In this document: piece by piece, positions 8,815-15,107 of the stretch
How the letters are laid out: each line of letters opens with the position of its first letter
Numbering within the stretch: the first letter of the stretch is position 1
Origin: an uncultured Campylobacter sp.
Lineage (GTDB): Bacteria > Campylobacterota > Campylobacteria > Campylobacterales > Campylobacteraceae
Assembly: GCF_937921625.1 (NCBI RefSeq)
Contig: NZ_CAKZTI010000035.1
Span: 1 to 34,279 of the forward strand
DNA length: 34,279 bases
Direction of reading: 5' to 3'
The notes under the pieces: generated by a model
The model's input: the letters and a program-made list of their open reading frames with translations, nothing else
The model's database searches: none
Told to the model about the DNA's origin: nothing
Position numbers and translations under genes: made by a program

Positions 8815-9103
8815 GGCTAAAATTATACGCGAAGGCAGATGTGATCTGGCTAGAGTGTATCAAATAATCGATAAATTTGCACAGGAGTGTAACCTCGTAA
8901 AAAAGGATAAATTTACCTATCTTTGTAAGGAAGACGACGAGCAGGATCTTCCGCACCTTGGTAAATTTACGCATTTTAAGCTAATGGATCAAAAATTTTT
9001 TCGCGATAACGTGAAAGATTGGATATGGTTGGATAGCGAGGAAGGTGATAGAAATCTTATAGATACTATACACGAATTTGAACGCGAAGGATATTTTAAA
9101 TGA
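8786..9103 (+). CDS. X protein copy 1 (possible VapD partner, unknown family)
   Basis: 105 residues, no recognised family. It is one of three close copies (also 9165-9482 and 11405-11722). Shared features: an N-terminal KIVMDEAKIIREG, a likely helix (RVYQIIDKFAQEC), a conserved core NLVKKDKFTYLCKEDDE, then HLGKFTHF and a Trp/acidic C-terminus WLDSEEGD. It is acidic overall and soluble. AGGAGA precedes the ATG. Its TGA overlaps an ATG (ATGA, 9100-9103) that opens a vapD-like frame, broken here after 20 codons. The conserved overlap with vapD starts in all three copies suggests translational coupling and an antitoxin or partner role, which is an inference. This copy differs at KLMDQKFFRDNVKDW. 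Confidence 0.75.
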   Translation: MLGTKIVMDEAKIIREGRCDLARVYQIIDKFAQECNLVKKDKFTYLCKEDDEQDLPHLGKFTHFKLMDQKFFRDNVKDWIWLDSEEGDRNLIDTIHEFEREGYFK

Positions 9104-9162
9104 GCGTTCGCGTCCGTAAAGCCATAAATTTTGATTTAGATACCAAATCTTTAAAGGAGTAG
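9100..9162 (+). pseudogene. vapD stub 1 (first 20 codons)
   Basis: ATG at 9100 opens MSVRVRKAINFDLDTKSLKE and then a TAG. Apart from a small N-terminal difference this matches the start of the complete vapD at 9479 (RKFINFDLDTKALKE). The rest of vapD is missing: the next X gene starts 3 bp after the stop, using the AAGGAG of the stub's final codons as ribosome binding site. It looks like the junction of a tandem duplication or deletion, though a functional 20-residue peptide cannot be excluded. Confidence 0.7.
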
Positions 9163-9164
9163 TT

Positions 9165-9482
9165 ATGAAAGGATCTAAAATAGTCCTAGACGAGGACAAA
9201 ATTCTACGCGAAGGCAAGTATAATCTAGCCAAAGTGTATCAATCGATCGATCGTCTTGCGCGGGAGTGTAACCTAGTAAAAAAGGATAAATTTACTTATC
9301 TTTGCAAGGAAGACGATGAACGGGACTTTCCGCATTTAGGTAAATTCACGCATTTTGGATTAATGGATCAAAAGTGGTTTATGGAAAATTTGATCGAATG
9401 GACTTGGCTCGATAGCGAGGAAGGCGACAGCAATTTAATTGCAGATTATATAGAGTTAAAAGAAGAAGGAATTTTTAAATGA
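9165..9482 (+). CDS. X protein copy 2 (partner of the intact vapD)
   Basis: 105 residues, close paralogue of the genes at 8786 and 11405, with the shared core NLVKKDKFTYLCKEDDE and FGLMDQKWFMENLIEW. It starts MKGSKIVLDEDKILREG where the others have MLGTKIVMDEAKIIREG. Its ribosome binding site, AAAGGAG, lies inside the preceding vapD stub. Its stop overlaps the vapD start by 4 nt (ATGA at 9479-9482), so the pair should be translationally coupled. This is the only copy whose downstream vapD is intact. The family is not recognised; an antitoxin role is inferred from position only. Confidence 0.75.
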   Translation: MKGSKIVLDEDKILREGKYNLAKVYQSIDRLARECNLVKKDKFTYLCKEDDERDFPHLGKFTHFGLMDQKWFMENLIEWTWLDSEEGDSNLIADYIELKEEGIFK

Positions 9483-9871
9483 ATGCTCGTAAATTTATAA
9501 ATTTTGATTTAGATACCAAAGCTCTGAAAGAATTCTATCCGGGCAAAGATTATCGTGTAGCTTATAGCAAAATTAAAGTTTTTATGGAAAACAACGGTTT
9601 TGAGCATAAACAATCGAGTGGATACATATCGATAAAACCGATGAAGGAAAGCCAGATCAATAAGATTATTTTAAGAATGGTGCATCAATTTCCTTGGCTA
9701 AGTAAATGTGTGAATAGGTTTGACGTAACGACGATATGGTCGATACGATTAAAAGATATATCCGCGCGCGAGGATACATTTGAAGCAGCCGAACCGCCTA
9801 TACAAGATACTCAGGGCGATAGCGGTGTTTTATCCCGGATACGCAACACTCTTGATGAAAGCGATCGGTAA
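9479..9871 (+). CDS. vapD: VapD-family endoribonuclease, with C-terminal extension
   Basis: 130 residues. The first ~92 match VapD, the virulence-associated, Cas2-related ferredoxin-fold RNase: NFDLDTKALKEFYPGKDYRV with conserved acidic residues on the first strand, then AYSKIKVFMENNGFEHKQSSGYIS and FPWLSKCVNRFDVTTIW. Known VapD proteins of Helicobacter, Haemophilus and others are about 90-95 residues and purine-preferring mRNA endonucleases that act as toxins. The remaining ~38 residues (from about SAREDTFEAAEPP) are hydrophilic, not part of the family, and may be an acquired or frameshifted tail. The start overlaps the X2 stop by ATGA. The 20-bp inverted repeat upstream of hipA lies 69 bp after the stop. 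Confidence 0.8.
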   Translation: MNARKFINFDLDTKALKEFYPGKDYRVAYSKIKVFMENNGFEHKQSSGYISIKPMKESQINKIILRMVHQFPWLSKCVNRFDVTTIWSIRLKDISAREDTFEAAEPPIQDTQGDSGVLSRIRNTLDESDR

Positions 9872-9939
9872 GCGGATATATTTAAAAGCTTTGGCTTTAA
9901 CGATGAAGCCAAAGCTTCACAAACGAAAATTCAAAGACG

Positions 9940-9988
9940 GTTATGAAAATATGTATAACGATAGCTAAGTTATACATATTTTCATAAC
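9940..9988. repeat. Perfect 20-bp inverted repeat ahead of hipA (candidate operator)
   Basis: Arms 9940-9959 and 9969-9988 are exact reverse complements (left arm GTTATGAAAATATGTATAAC) around a 9-nt spacer. No T tract follows, so a terminator is unlikely. The right arm covers the -35 area of the candidate hipA promoter (TATAAT at 9996-10001), the expected place for an autoregulatory operator in hip-type loci. Confidence 0.7.
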
Positions 9989-9995
9989 TTAATAA

Positions 9996-10001
9996 TATAA
10001 T
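9996..10001 (+). promoter_or_regulatory. Candidate -10 box of hipA
   Basis: TATAAT 8 bp downstream of the inverted repeat and 20 bp before the hipA ATG; the leader would be very short. AAAGG at 10008-10012 serves as ribosome binding site. No clear -35; the inverted repeat occupies that position. Confidence 0.45.
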
Positions 10002-10020
10002 AATGATAAAGGTATAAAAA

Positions 10021-11373
10021 ATGGATAATTCGTTTAAAATTTATCATAATGAAACTAAAATAGGCAAAATGAAAGTATATGCAATAGGAAAAAACGAAAC
10101 ATATTATTTTTCATACGATGAAAATTGGATTAAAAATGGATTTGAAATAGATCCGAATTTACCTTTAAAAGATACTGAATTTATTTCAAAAGACCTTTGG
10201 GGCGTATTTTGCGATATAAGCCCCGATAGGTGGGGGCGGCTTATTCAAAAAAGAAAAGCAGGAAGTGAACTTACAAATAGCGAATATCTAATTGGCGTAA
10301 GCGATTATTTTAGAATAGGTTCTATAAGGATAAAAAAAGGAGATGAATTTGTATCGTCCAAAACTAATGTTCCAAAACTTACAAGTATAAATGAACTTTG
10401 TACATCGGCATATAGAATAGAGCAAGGCGAAAGCTTGGATAGTGATATAAAAAACTTATTGGCACCGAGCGGTAGTTTGGGCGGAGCTAGACCTAAGGCT
10501 AGTATTATTAAAAATAACGAACTGTATATTGCTAAATTTCCGTCAATAAAAGACGAATATAGACAAATTTCAAAGTGCGAACAAACTATGTTGGAAGTGG
10601 CAAAAGTAGCAAAAATAAATGTTTGTGAAGCAGAACTTTATGAAACAATGAAAGGAACGGCATTGCTTGTTAAAAGATTTGATAGAGCGAGCGATAAAAG
10701 AATACCGTATAAATCAGCAATGACGCTTTTGGGTGTTAAAGACGGAGAAACAAACAATGAAAAGAGCTATATAGATTTAGCTTTCATGTTAGATAGCAAG
10801 AACAAAAAAGAGCTATTTCGTAGAATGGTCTTCAATGGTTTATTCGGTAATACGGACGATCATTTGAGAAACCATGGCGTTTTGTACGACGAAAACACAA
10901 AGACTTGGAATTTGAGCCCCGCTTTCGATATAACGCCAGAAACCATAAGCTATTCAAAACAAAATCACGCACTAAATTTTATAGATTTTGTAAATTTGCC
11001 TTCCGTTGAACTATTTGATGAAATAAAAGACTTTTTCGATATAAATGAGAAAGAGTTTGAAGAAATTTTATCAGATATGTTAATTGCAAGAGACGAATTT
11101 GAAAAAATAGCTAAAAAAAATGGAATAAATAGCGATAATTTGAAAATGTTAAAAAATAATTACGAACACGAAGATTTTGAAAAAATTAGAGGAATTGTGA
11201 AACGATACGATATTGAAGAGACTTTTGGGATTAAAATGGATAGTATTGACCCAAACGATACTACTGCTATGGATAAAATTAAAGCAAAATATAAGTCTGA
11301 GAATTCTAACGTTGATACTGATAAAAATGATGGCAATAAGCCGAGAAATAAAAATAGAAATCGGATGTATTAG
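10021..11373 (+). CDS. hipA: HipA-family serine/threonine kinase toxin
   Basis: 450 residues, full length for HipA (~440). An N-terminal HipA_N-like region (1-105) is followed by the kinase. GSLGGARPKAS (151-161) is the P-loop segment, and S152 aligns with the autophosphorylated Ser of E. coli HipA. Catalytic NTDDHLRNHG is at 277-286 and metal-binding DITP at 303-306. The last ~50 residues are an Asn/Asp/Lys-rich tail. HipA kinases phosphorylate translation factors such as glutamyl-tRNA synthetase and arrest growth. All catalytic residues appear intact. No HipB-like helix-turn-helix gene lies on either side, which is unusual. Its bases are visibly more A/T-rich than the surrounding genes, and it sits between X/vapD units, both suggesting horizontal insertion. 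Control by the inverted repeat at 9940-9988 is inferred. Confidence 0.9.
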   Translation: MDNSFKIYHNETKIGKMKVYAIGKNETYYFSYDENWIKNGFEIDPNLPLKDTEFISKDLWGVFCDISPDRWGRLIQKRKAGSELTNSEYLIGVSDYFRIGSIRIKKGDEFVSSKTNVPKLTSINELCTSAYRIEQGESLDSDIKNLLAPSGSLGGARPKASIIKNNELYIAKFPSIKDEYRQISKCEQTMLEVAKVAKINVCEAELYETMKGTALLVKRFDRASDKRIPYKSAMTLLGVKDGETNNEKSYIDLAFMLDSKNKKELFRRMVFNGLFGNTDDHLRNHGVLYDENTKTWNLSPAFDITPETISYSKQNHALNFIDFVNLPSVELFDEIKDFFDINEKEFEEILSDMLIARDEFEKIAKKNGINSDNLKMLKNNYEHEDFEKIRGIVKRYDIEETFGIKMDSIDPNDTTAMDKIKAKYKSENSNVDTDKNDGNKPRNKNRNRMY

Positions 11374-11404
11374 TAAGATGTTACATCAAAGGAGAGGATA
11401 AAAG

Positions 11405-11722
11405 ATGCTTGGCACCAAAATAGTAATGGATGAGGCTAAAATTATACGCGAAGGCAGGTGTGATCTAGCTAAAGTGTATCAAATAATCGATCGCTTTGCG
11501 CAGGAGTGTAACCTAGTAAAAAAGGATAAATTTACCTATCTTTGTAAGGAAGATGATGAGCAGGACTTTCCGCATTTAAGTAAATTTACGCATTTTGGGC
11601 TAATGGATCAAAAATGGTTCATGGAAAATTTGATCGAATGGATTTGGCTCGATAGTGAGGAAGGAGACGGAGATCTAATAGCTGGTTACAATAGGCTAAA
11701 AAAGAAAGGGGTCTTTAAATGA
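11405..11722 (+). CDS. X protein copy 3
   Basis: 105 residues. The N-terminal half is almost identical to copy 1 (8786), while the middle and C-terminal part (FGLMDQKWFMENLIEW, WLDSEEGD) follows copy 2 (9165). This mosaic suggests recombination between copies. GGAGAGG precedes the ATG. It lies 31 bp after hipA, so it may be transcribed with it. Its stop overlaps another vapD-like start (ATGA, 11719-11722), again leading into a broken vapD. Function unknown; if X is an antitoxin, this copy and copy 1 are extra or orphan copies. Confidence 0.75.
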   Translation: MLGTKIVMDEAKIIREGRCDLAKVYQIIDRFAQECNLVKKDKFTYLCKEDDEQDFPHLSKFTHFGLMDQKWFMENLIEWIWLDSEEGDGDLIAGYNRLKKKGVFK

Positions 11723-11823
11723 AACCTGTCCGCAAAGCCATAAATTTTGATCTTGCTATCAAAGAGGCAAAAATTCAAAGGCTCATCATAGGGCGAGTGC
11801 GGCAAAAGCTGTCTAGGCGTTAG
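11719..11823 (+). pseudogene. vapD stub 2
   Basis: ATG at 11719 opens MKPVRKAINFDLAIKEAK. The VRKAINFDL part matches stub 1 and the intact vapD, then the reading switches to unrelated Lys/Arg-rich residues and stops at 11823 after 34 codons. The join lies a few codons earlier than in stub 1. Read as a vapD start fused to foreign sequence by deletion. Confidence 0.6.
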
Positions 11824-11871
11824 GCGACGCAAAGGCTAAAAGGAATTTTAGATATTTTCTAAGGAGAGGCG

Positions 11872-12127
11872 ATGAAAAAGCTAACGACAAATTTATCTAT
11901 GATAAGCATACCGATAGAGCAATCACAAGCCGTCAAAAAAAATACTTGAGGACTTAAACGAAGCTTTAAATTTAGGAGCGAGTATAGTCGAAACCAGCGA
12001 GGTATCTGATGATGAAGCTAAAAGCAAAGTAAAAAATGCTAAAAAATTTATCGGCGTGGCGGATCATATTACCGCGACAGATGAGGAAATCAAAGAAGTC
12101 AGAGCCTTGACTAGATTAAGAATCTAA
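11872..12127 (+). pseudogene. Small antitoxin-like gene frameshifted in an A8 tract
   Basis: AAGGAGAGGCG and an ATG at 11872 start MKKLTTNLSMISIPIEQSQA, which stops at 11949 just after A8 (11935-11942). Removing one A restores an open frame to 12127, encoding about 84 residues: KKILEDLNEALNLGASIVE, then TSEVSDDEAKSKVKNAKKF and ADHITATDEEIKEVRALTRLRI. The downstream frame keeps coding character, so the break is recent, phase-variable, or corrected by slippage on A8. The size, charge and position before a toxin operon suggest an antitoxin or DNA-binding partner; no family was recognised. Confidence 0.65.
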
Positions 12128-12141
12128 AATAAAGGCGTATT

Positions 12142-12417
12142 ATGCAGACACAAGAATTTGTAAAATTCGAGCTCAATATACCAAAAGAGCGTCAGGATCT
12201 AATAGATGTAGCTAAGTTGTTGTTTGAAAAAGTTAAGGATTTTAAAAGGTTAGACAATATAAACGTTACAAACAATAATGAGGAAGTGCTAAGTGATGAT
12301 ATAGAAAATAATGAAAGGATCAAAGAATTTAAACAGCTTTTTAGCGGTTTCGTCGTGAAAGAAATACCAAAGAAAGAGGATTTAGATTATATTAGGATAA
12401 AAAGATACGTCAAATAA
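12142..12417 (+). CDS. Small charged protein, possible antitoxin, first intact gene of the AbiEii/zeta operon
   Basis: 91 residues, no recognised family. It starts MQTQEFVKFELNIPKERQDL, has an acidic Asn-rich middle (TNNNEEVLSDDIENNE) and ends basic (KEDLDYIRIKRYVK). The layout, with an N-terminal strand-like segment, a charged linker and a basic C-terminus, is common among small antitoxins, but this is only analogy. A weak AAAGGCG precedes the ATG. It begins 14 bp after the frameshifted gene and ends 36 bp before the next, so co-transcription is likely. Both this and the frameshifted neighbour are small and begin with a similar strand-like segment, so they could be distant relatives. Confidence 0.6.
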   Translation: MQTQEFVKFELNIPKERQDLIDVAKLLFEKVKDFKRLDNINVTNNNEEVLSDDIENNERIKEFKQLFSGFVVKEIPKKEDLDYIRIKRYVK

Positions 12418-12453
12418 AAGCGCCCTAACGCCTGATGAGTAAAGGAGATAAGC

Positions 12454-12786
12454 ATGCAATTAAGCAAAGATGAGCAAATCGCGATAGCAAAAAATATTCT
12501 AAAGACTTGCTATTGGGGCAATACGAATTATACTCCCGAGTATATAGTAGAAAATATTCATAATAAATTTTTTGCTAGAAAAATTTTCTCCGCGATTTTG
12601 GAAAATTCTAAATTTATGACGATGGATTTAGCCATTATGGATGAACGCTTTGTGGTGGAATTTTTAAAAGATTGGCAAAATAAGCCTATAAATTTTAATA
12701 AAGAAAGAACGAGATTGAGGCTAGATGCTTTAATAAACGCCTATATCGACAGCTCGTATCAGCTAAGGGATATGAGATGGAACTAA
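12454..12786 (+). CDS. Unknown 110-residue protein coupled to AbiEii-like toxin (candidate antitoxin)
   Basis: 110 residues, mostly helical by composition, unrecognised. Features are AIAKNILKTCYWGNTNYTPEYIVENI near the N-terminus and a basic C-terminal half (NKERTRLRLDALINAY) ending DMRWN. AAGGAG lies 7 nt before the ATG. The last 10 nt overlap the start of the nucleotidyltransferase gene at 12777, the typical arrangement of a dedicated antitoxin placed before its toxin. It does not look like the winged-helix AbiEi antitoxin, which is about twice as long. If it is the antitoxin it would be a different type; inferred from position only. Confidence 0.65.
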   Translation: MQLSKDEQIAIAKNILKTCYWGNTNYTPEYIVENIHNKFFARKIFSAILENSKFMTMDLAIMDERFVVEFLKDWQNKPINFNKERTRLRLDALINAYIDSSYQLRDMRWN

Positions 12787-13478
12787 AAAAATACTACGAT
12801 AAGCTATACCTAGCGCAAGATAAAATTTTAAATTTACTCGCCGAAAGCTCTTGCTATCTTTATCTGGCAGGCGAAACGGCACTTCATAGATTTGTTTTAG
12901 AGGGCACTAGATATTCGGATGACATAGATCTATTTACCGGCGCTAAAGATGTATCCGCCAAAGACGAAATGGTTAAGTTCGTAAGATTTTTAAAACAAAG
13001 TGGCGTCGTATTCGACATTGTGGTAGATTCTTCAAATTTTAAGCGTCTAATCGTCAAGGATACGGGCGTAGATTTAAAGATCGATATGGTTTATGACGTT
13101 ACGGAACATATAGGGGATTTTGACCGCAAACACGGCTTTTTAGTGGATAATATCGAAAACATTTTAGTAAATAAATACGATTTTGCATTATCAAGGGAAC
13201 AGAGCAGAGATATTTTTGATATATACACAATTATAAAAAATAGTGATGTGGATCTGCTAAAGGGTGTGAAAAATTTAAGCAAAAAGAGCGCGAGCGAGCC
13301 GGAGGTGATATGCGCTAGGGTTAAAAGCTTTCCCAAAGAGATGATAGAGGCAAAGGACATAAGAGCTAAAAGCGATGCAGTTTTGCAAGACTTTATGGAT
13401 AATTATAAAGCGACTTTTGATGAATTTTTTAACTTGCAAAAAGCGCTAAACTCCGCGTTTAAAGGACAGGGGCTATGA
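12777..13478 (+). CDS. AbiEii/MenA-type nucleotidyltransferase toxin
   Basis: 233 residues with the nucleotidyltransferase fold of the AbiEii family. YLAGETALHRF (29-39) corresponds to the GG/S-T-A-L motif, with Glu in place of the second Gly. RYSDDIDLF (45-53) has the metal-binding Asp pair, and KIDMVYDV (101-108) the third Asp. NKYDFALSREQSRDIFDIY (132-150) matches the conserved C-terminal K...R..RDI.D signature. Family members act as toxins, some by adding nucleotides to tRNA acceptor stems, and confer abortive infection with a partner antitoxin. The gene overlaps the small gene before it by 10 nt and the zeta-like gene after it by 4 nt, so the three are translationally coupled. At 233 residues it is on the short side for the family. 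The GG-to-GE change deserves a check. Confidence 0.8.
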   Translation: MELKKYYDKLYLAQDKILNLLAESSCYLYLAGETALHRFVLEGTRYSDDIDLFTGAKDVSAKDEMVKFVRFLKQSGVVFDIVVDSSNFKRLIVKDTGVDLKIDMVYDVTEHIGDFDRKHGFLVDNIENILVNKYDFALSREQSRDIFDIYTIIKNSDVDLLKGVKNLSKKSASEPEVICARVKSFPKEMIEAKDIRAKSDAVLQDFMDNYKATFDEFFNLQKALNSAFKGQGL

Positions 13479-14149
13479 AAAATTTATATATTTTCGCAGG
13501 CATAAACGGCGCGGGTAAATCGACATTTTATATAAATCAACTAGAGAGCGACTATTTTTACGGCACTAGAATCAATTCTGACGAAATCGTTAAGGAATTT
13601 GGAGACTGGAAAAATAAAAAGGATCAAAATAGAGCCGGCAAAATAGCGCTCAAGCTTAGAGAGTCTTACCTGCGCAGGGGAATAGATTTTAACGTAGAAA
13701 CTACGCTAAGCGGTCGCGGCATAGTTAGATTTATAAGCGCTGCAAAAGCGTCCGGGTATAGGATAACGCTCTTTTATGTGGGTCTTGAAAGCGTTGATCT
13801 GTCAAAGCAAAGAGTAGCCATTAGGGCACAAAAGAACGGCCATAGCATAGAGGAAGCCATATTGGAACGTAGATATTCGCAGAGCTTCGATAACCTCGCT
13901 AAAGTGATTCCGTTTTGCGAGGAGATATATTTTTATGACAATAGCAGAGAAATTTTAAACGAGGAAGATCAGAAATTTTCGAATTTACGCCTGATAGCCA
14001 AGAAAGAAAACGGCGAAATCATAACGCTTGGTAAAGTATTGTGGCTTGAAGATGTTTTAAAAAATATGAGTGAAGACTACTCCGCCGTCAAAGAGTTTCA
14101 AAAAGAGGGTAGAGCTTATACTAATAAAAAATTTCAAGAGAAAGAATAG
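13475..14149 (+). CDS. Zeta-toxin-family P-loop kinase
   Basis: 224 residues. Walker A GINGAGKST (9-17), RINSDEI (32-38) with D36 in the usual substrate-binding position, and NVETTLSGR (73-81) with E75 are the hallmarks of zeta/PezT-like kinases. Zeta toxins phosphorylate UDP-N-acetylglucosamine and block peptidoglycan synthesis; many chromosomal zeta-like proteins have unknown substrates. An Arg-rich segment (KQRVAIRAQKNGHSIEEAI, from about residue 110) resembles the mobile lid. The start overlaps the stop of the AbiEii-like gene (ATGA), so the two enzymes should be made together. No epsilon-type antitoxin is adjacent. The protein is slightly shorter than typical zeta (~270-290). Confidence 0.8.
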   Translation: MKNLYIFAGINGAGKSTFYINQLESDYFYGTRINSDEIVKEFGDWKNKKDQNRAGKIALKLRESYLRRGIDFNVETTLSGRGIVRFISAAKASGYRITLFYVGLESVDLSKQRVAIRAQKNGHSIEEAILERRYSQSFDNLAKVIPFCEEIYFYDNSREILNEEDQKFSNLRLIAKKENGEIITLGKVLWLEDVLKNMSEDYSAVKEFQKEGRAYTNKKFQEKE

Positions 14150-14225
14150 AAACAGCAGCTAAAATAGAATTTGCAAAGTATTGAAAATCAGTTGGTTTTT
14201 ACGAGGAAATTTTAAAAAGGAAGAG

Positions 14226-14342
14226 AGGGCACAACCGCCACGTACCTCTTCCTCTAAAGTTATTATAGCATTTTGCTCTGATAAGAACATAAATTTAAAA
14301 AGTTTTGCGCAGAACAGAGGCATCAAACGAATAAAAATTTAA
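14226..14342 (+). pseudogene. Decayed 3' end of a phage-type nuclease gene
   Basis: The frame reading VIIAFCSDKN, then SFAQNRGIKRIKI, ends at a TAA (14340-14342). It resembles the 3' end of the following gene (VIITFYSDRN, then ERTVFKN). The nucleotides just before it, around 14228-14262, also align with those of the later gene at about 14746-14781, both running through a pyrimidine-rich stretch. It is the tail of a former tandem copy; upstream parts are not recognisable. Confidence 0.5.
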
Positions 14343-14444
14343 TTTTATGAGAATTTTAAGAAAGATGGAGAAAAACTGGGAATTTATAACGTTACCTTTA
14401 ACGATAAAAGGGCTACGCCCGTAACTATCAACCCAGATATTGCC

Positions 14445-14891
14445 TTGGTTGAGAATGCGGTCATAGATACGGTCGTTATGTATGTTAAGGGTTGGCATAA
14501 CATAAAAAGAGATAAGGGGATTGGTGCAGAGCATCTGAAATATCATTTAAAACAAGGAGCAATAGGTGAGGTTAGCCTAGAAGAGTTACTTAATTTAGGT
14601 AGAAGTCTAAGAAAATATATGAAAATTTTTGGGGAACCATTTTTAGAAGATAAAACTAAAACCGGAAAAGTATTTGAGTGGCAAGATTCCGACGGGATTA
14701 GATTTAGAGTAACTATGGATAGCAAAAGACAAGCTGGGGAGGAGGGTCTAATTACGCCGCTATCCCTCCCCAATGACGTCATTATAACATTCTATTCTGA
14801 TAGAAACCTAAAAGAAAGAACGGTTTTTAAAAACCCGGCAGTACGGGAATTTTATGAATCTAAAGAGCTCGAAGACGTCGCAATAGAGTAG
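14445..14891 (+). CDS. Truncated phage-type barnase/EndoU-like (PBECR-like) nuclease domain
   Basis: 148 residues from a TTG at 14445. The frame is already open from 14343 and codes plausible sequence (YENFKKDGEKLGIYNVTF and on), with no good start codon or ribosome binding site, so the gene is probably 5'-truncated. The body reads KGIGAEHLKYHL, then GEVSLEELLNLGRSLRKY, KVFEWQDSDGIRFRVTMD and VIITFYSDRN. This pattern of an early His, a Glu/Leu-rich helix and strands ending in TFYSDRN resembles the nuclease-like domain at the C-terminus of Mu-like phage head proteins, described as phage barnase/EndoU/colicin E5-D/RelE-like. It would be an RNase if active. Assignment is from memory of the family and moderate. 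A decayed second copy lies just upstream. Confidence 0.5.
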   Translation: MVENAVIDTVVMYVKGWHNIKRDKGIGAEHLKYHLKQGAIGEVSLEELLNLGRSLRKYMKIFGEPFLEDKTKTGKVFEWQDSDGIRFRVTMDSKRQAGEEGLITPLSLPNDVIITFYSDRNLKERTVFKNPAVREFYESKELEDVAIE

Positions 14892-15107
14892 ACTGATTTC
14901 CGTGGGAGAATCGGATTTGAGAATTTTAATTTGTAAGACTGATTGGTTTACAAAAATTTAAAATTTTAAAGTCGCACGAATTCTAAAATAGACTAAAATT
15001 TAAGTCTAGTTATGCGTTGCCGCAATTTACACCGCAAATATCATTAAATTTAAAACGCCGCAAAATTTCAAAATTCTATGCAAAATCACGACTGCAATTT
15101 TTTAAAT

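Noticed and set aside
9780..9968. 62-codon frame overlapping the end of vapD and the inverted repeat
   Set aside because: It has no ribosome binding site, and its last codons are the left arm of the palindrome; more likely chance or the frameshifted end of an older gene.
10021..11373. A complete hipBA operon
   Set aside because: No helix-turn-helix protein is encoded in 9872-10020 or directly after hipA.
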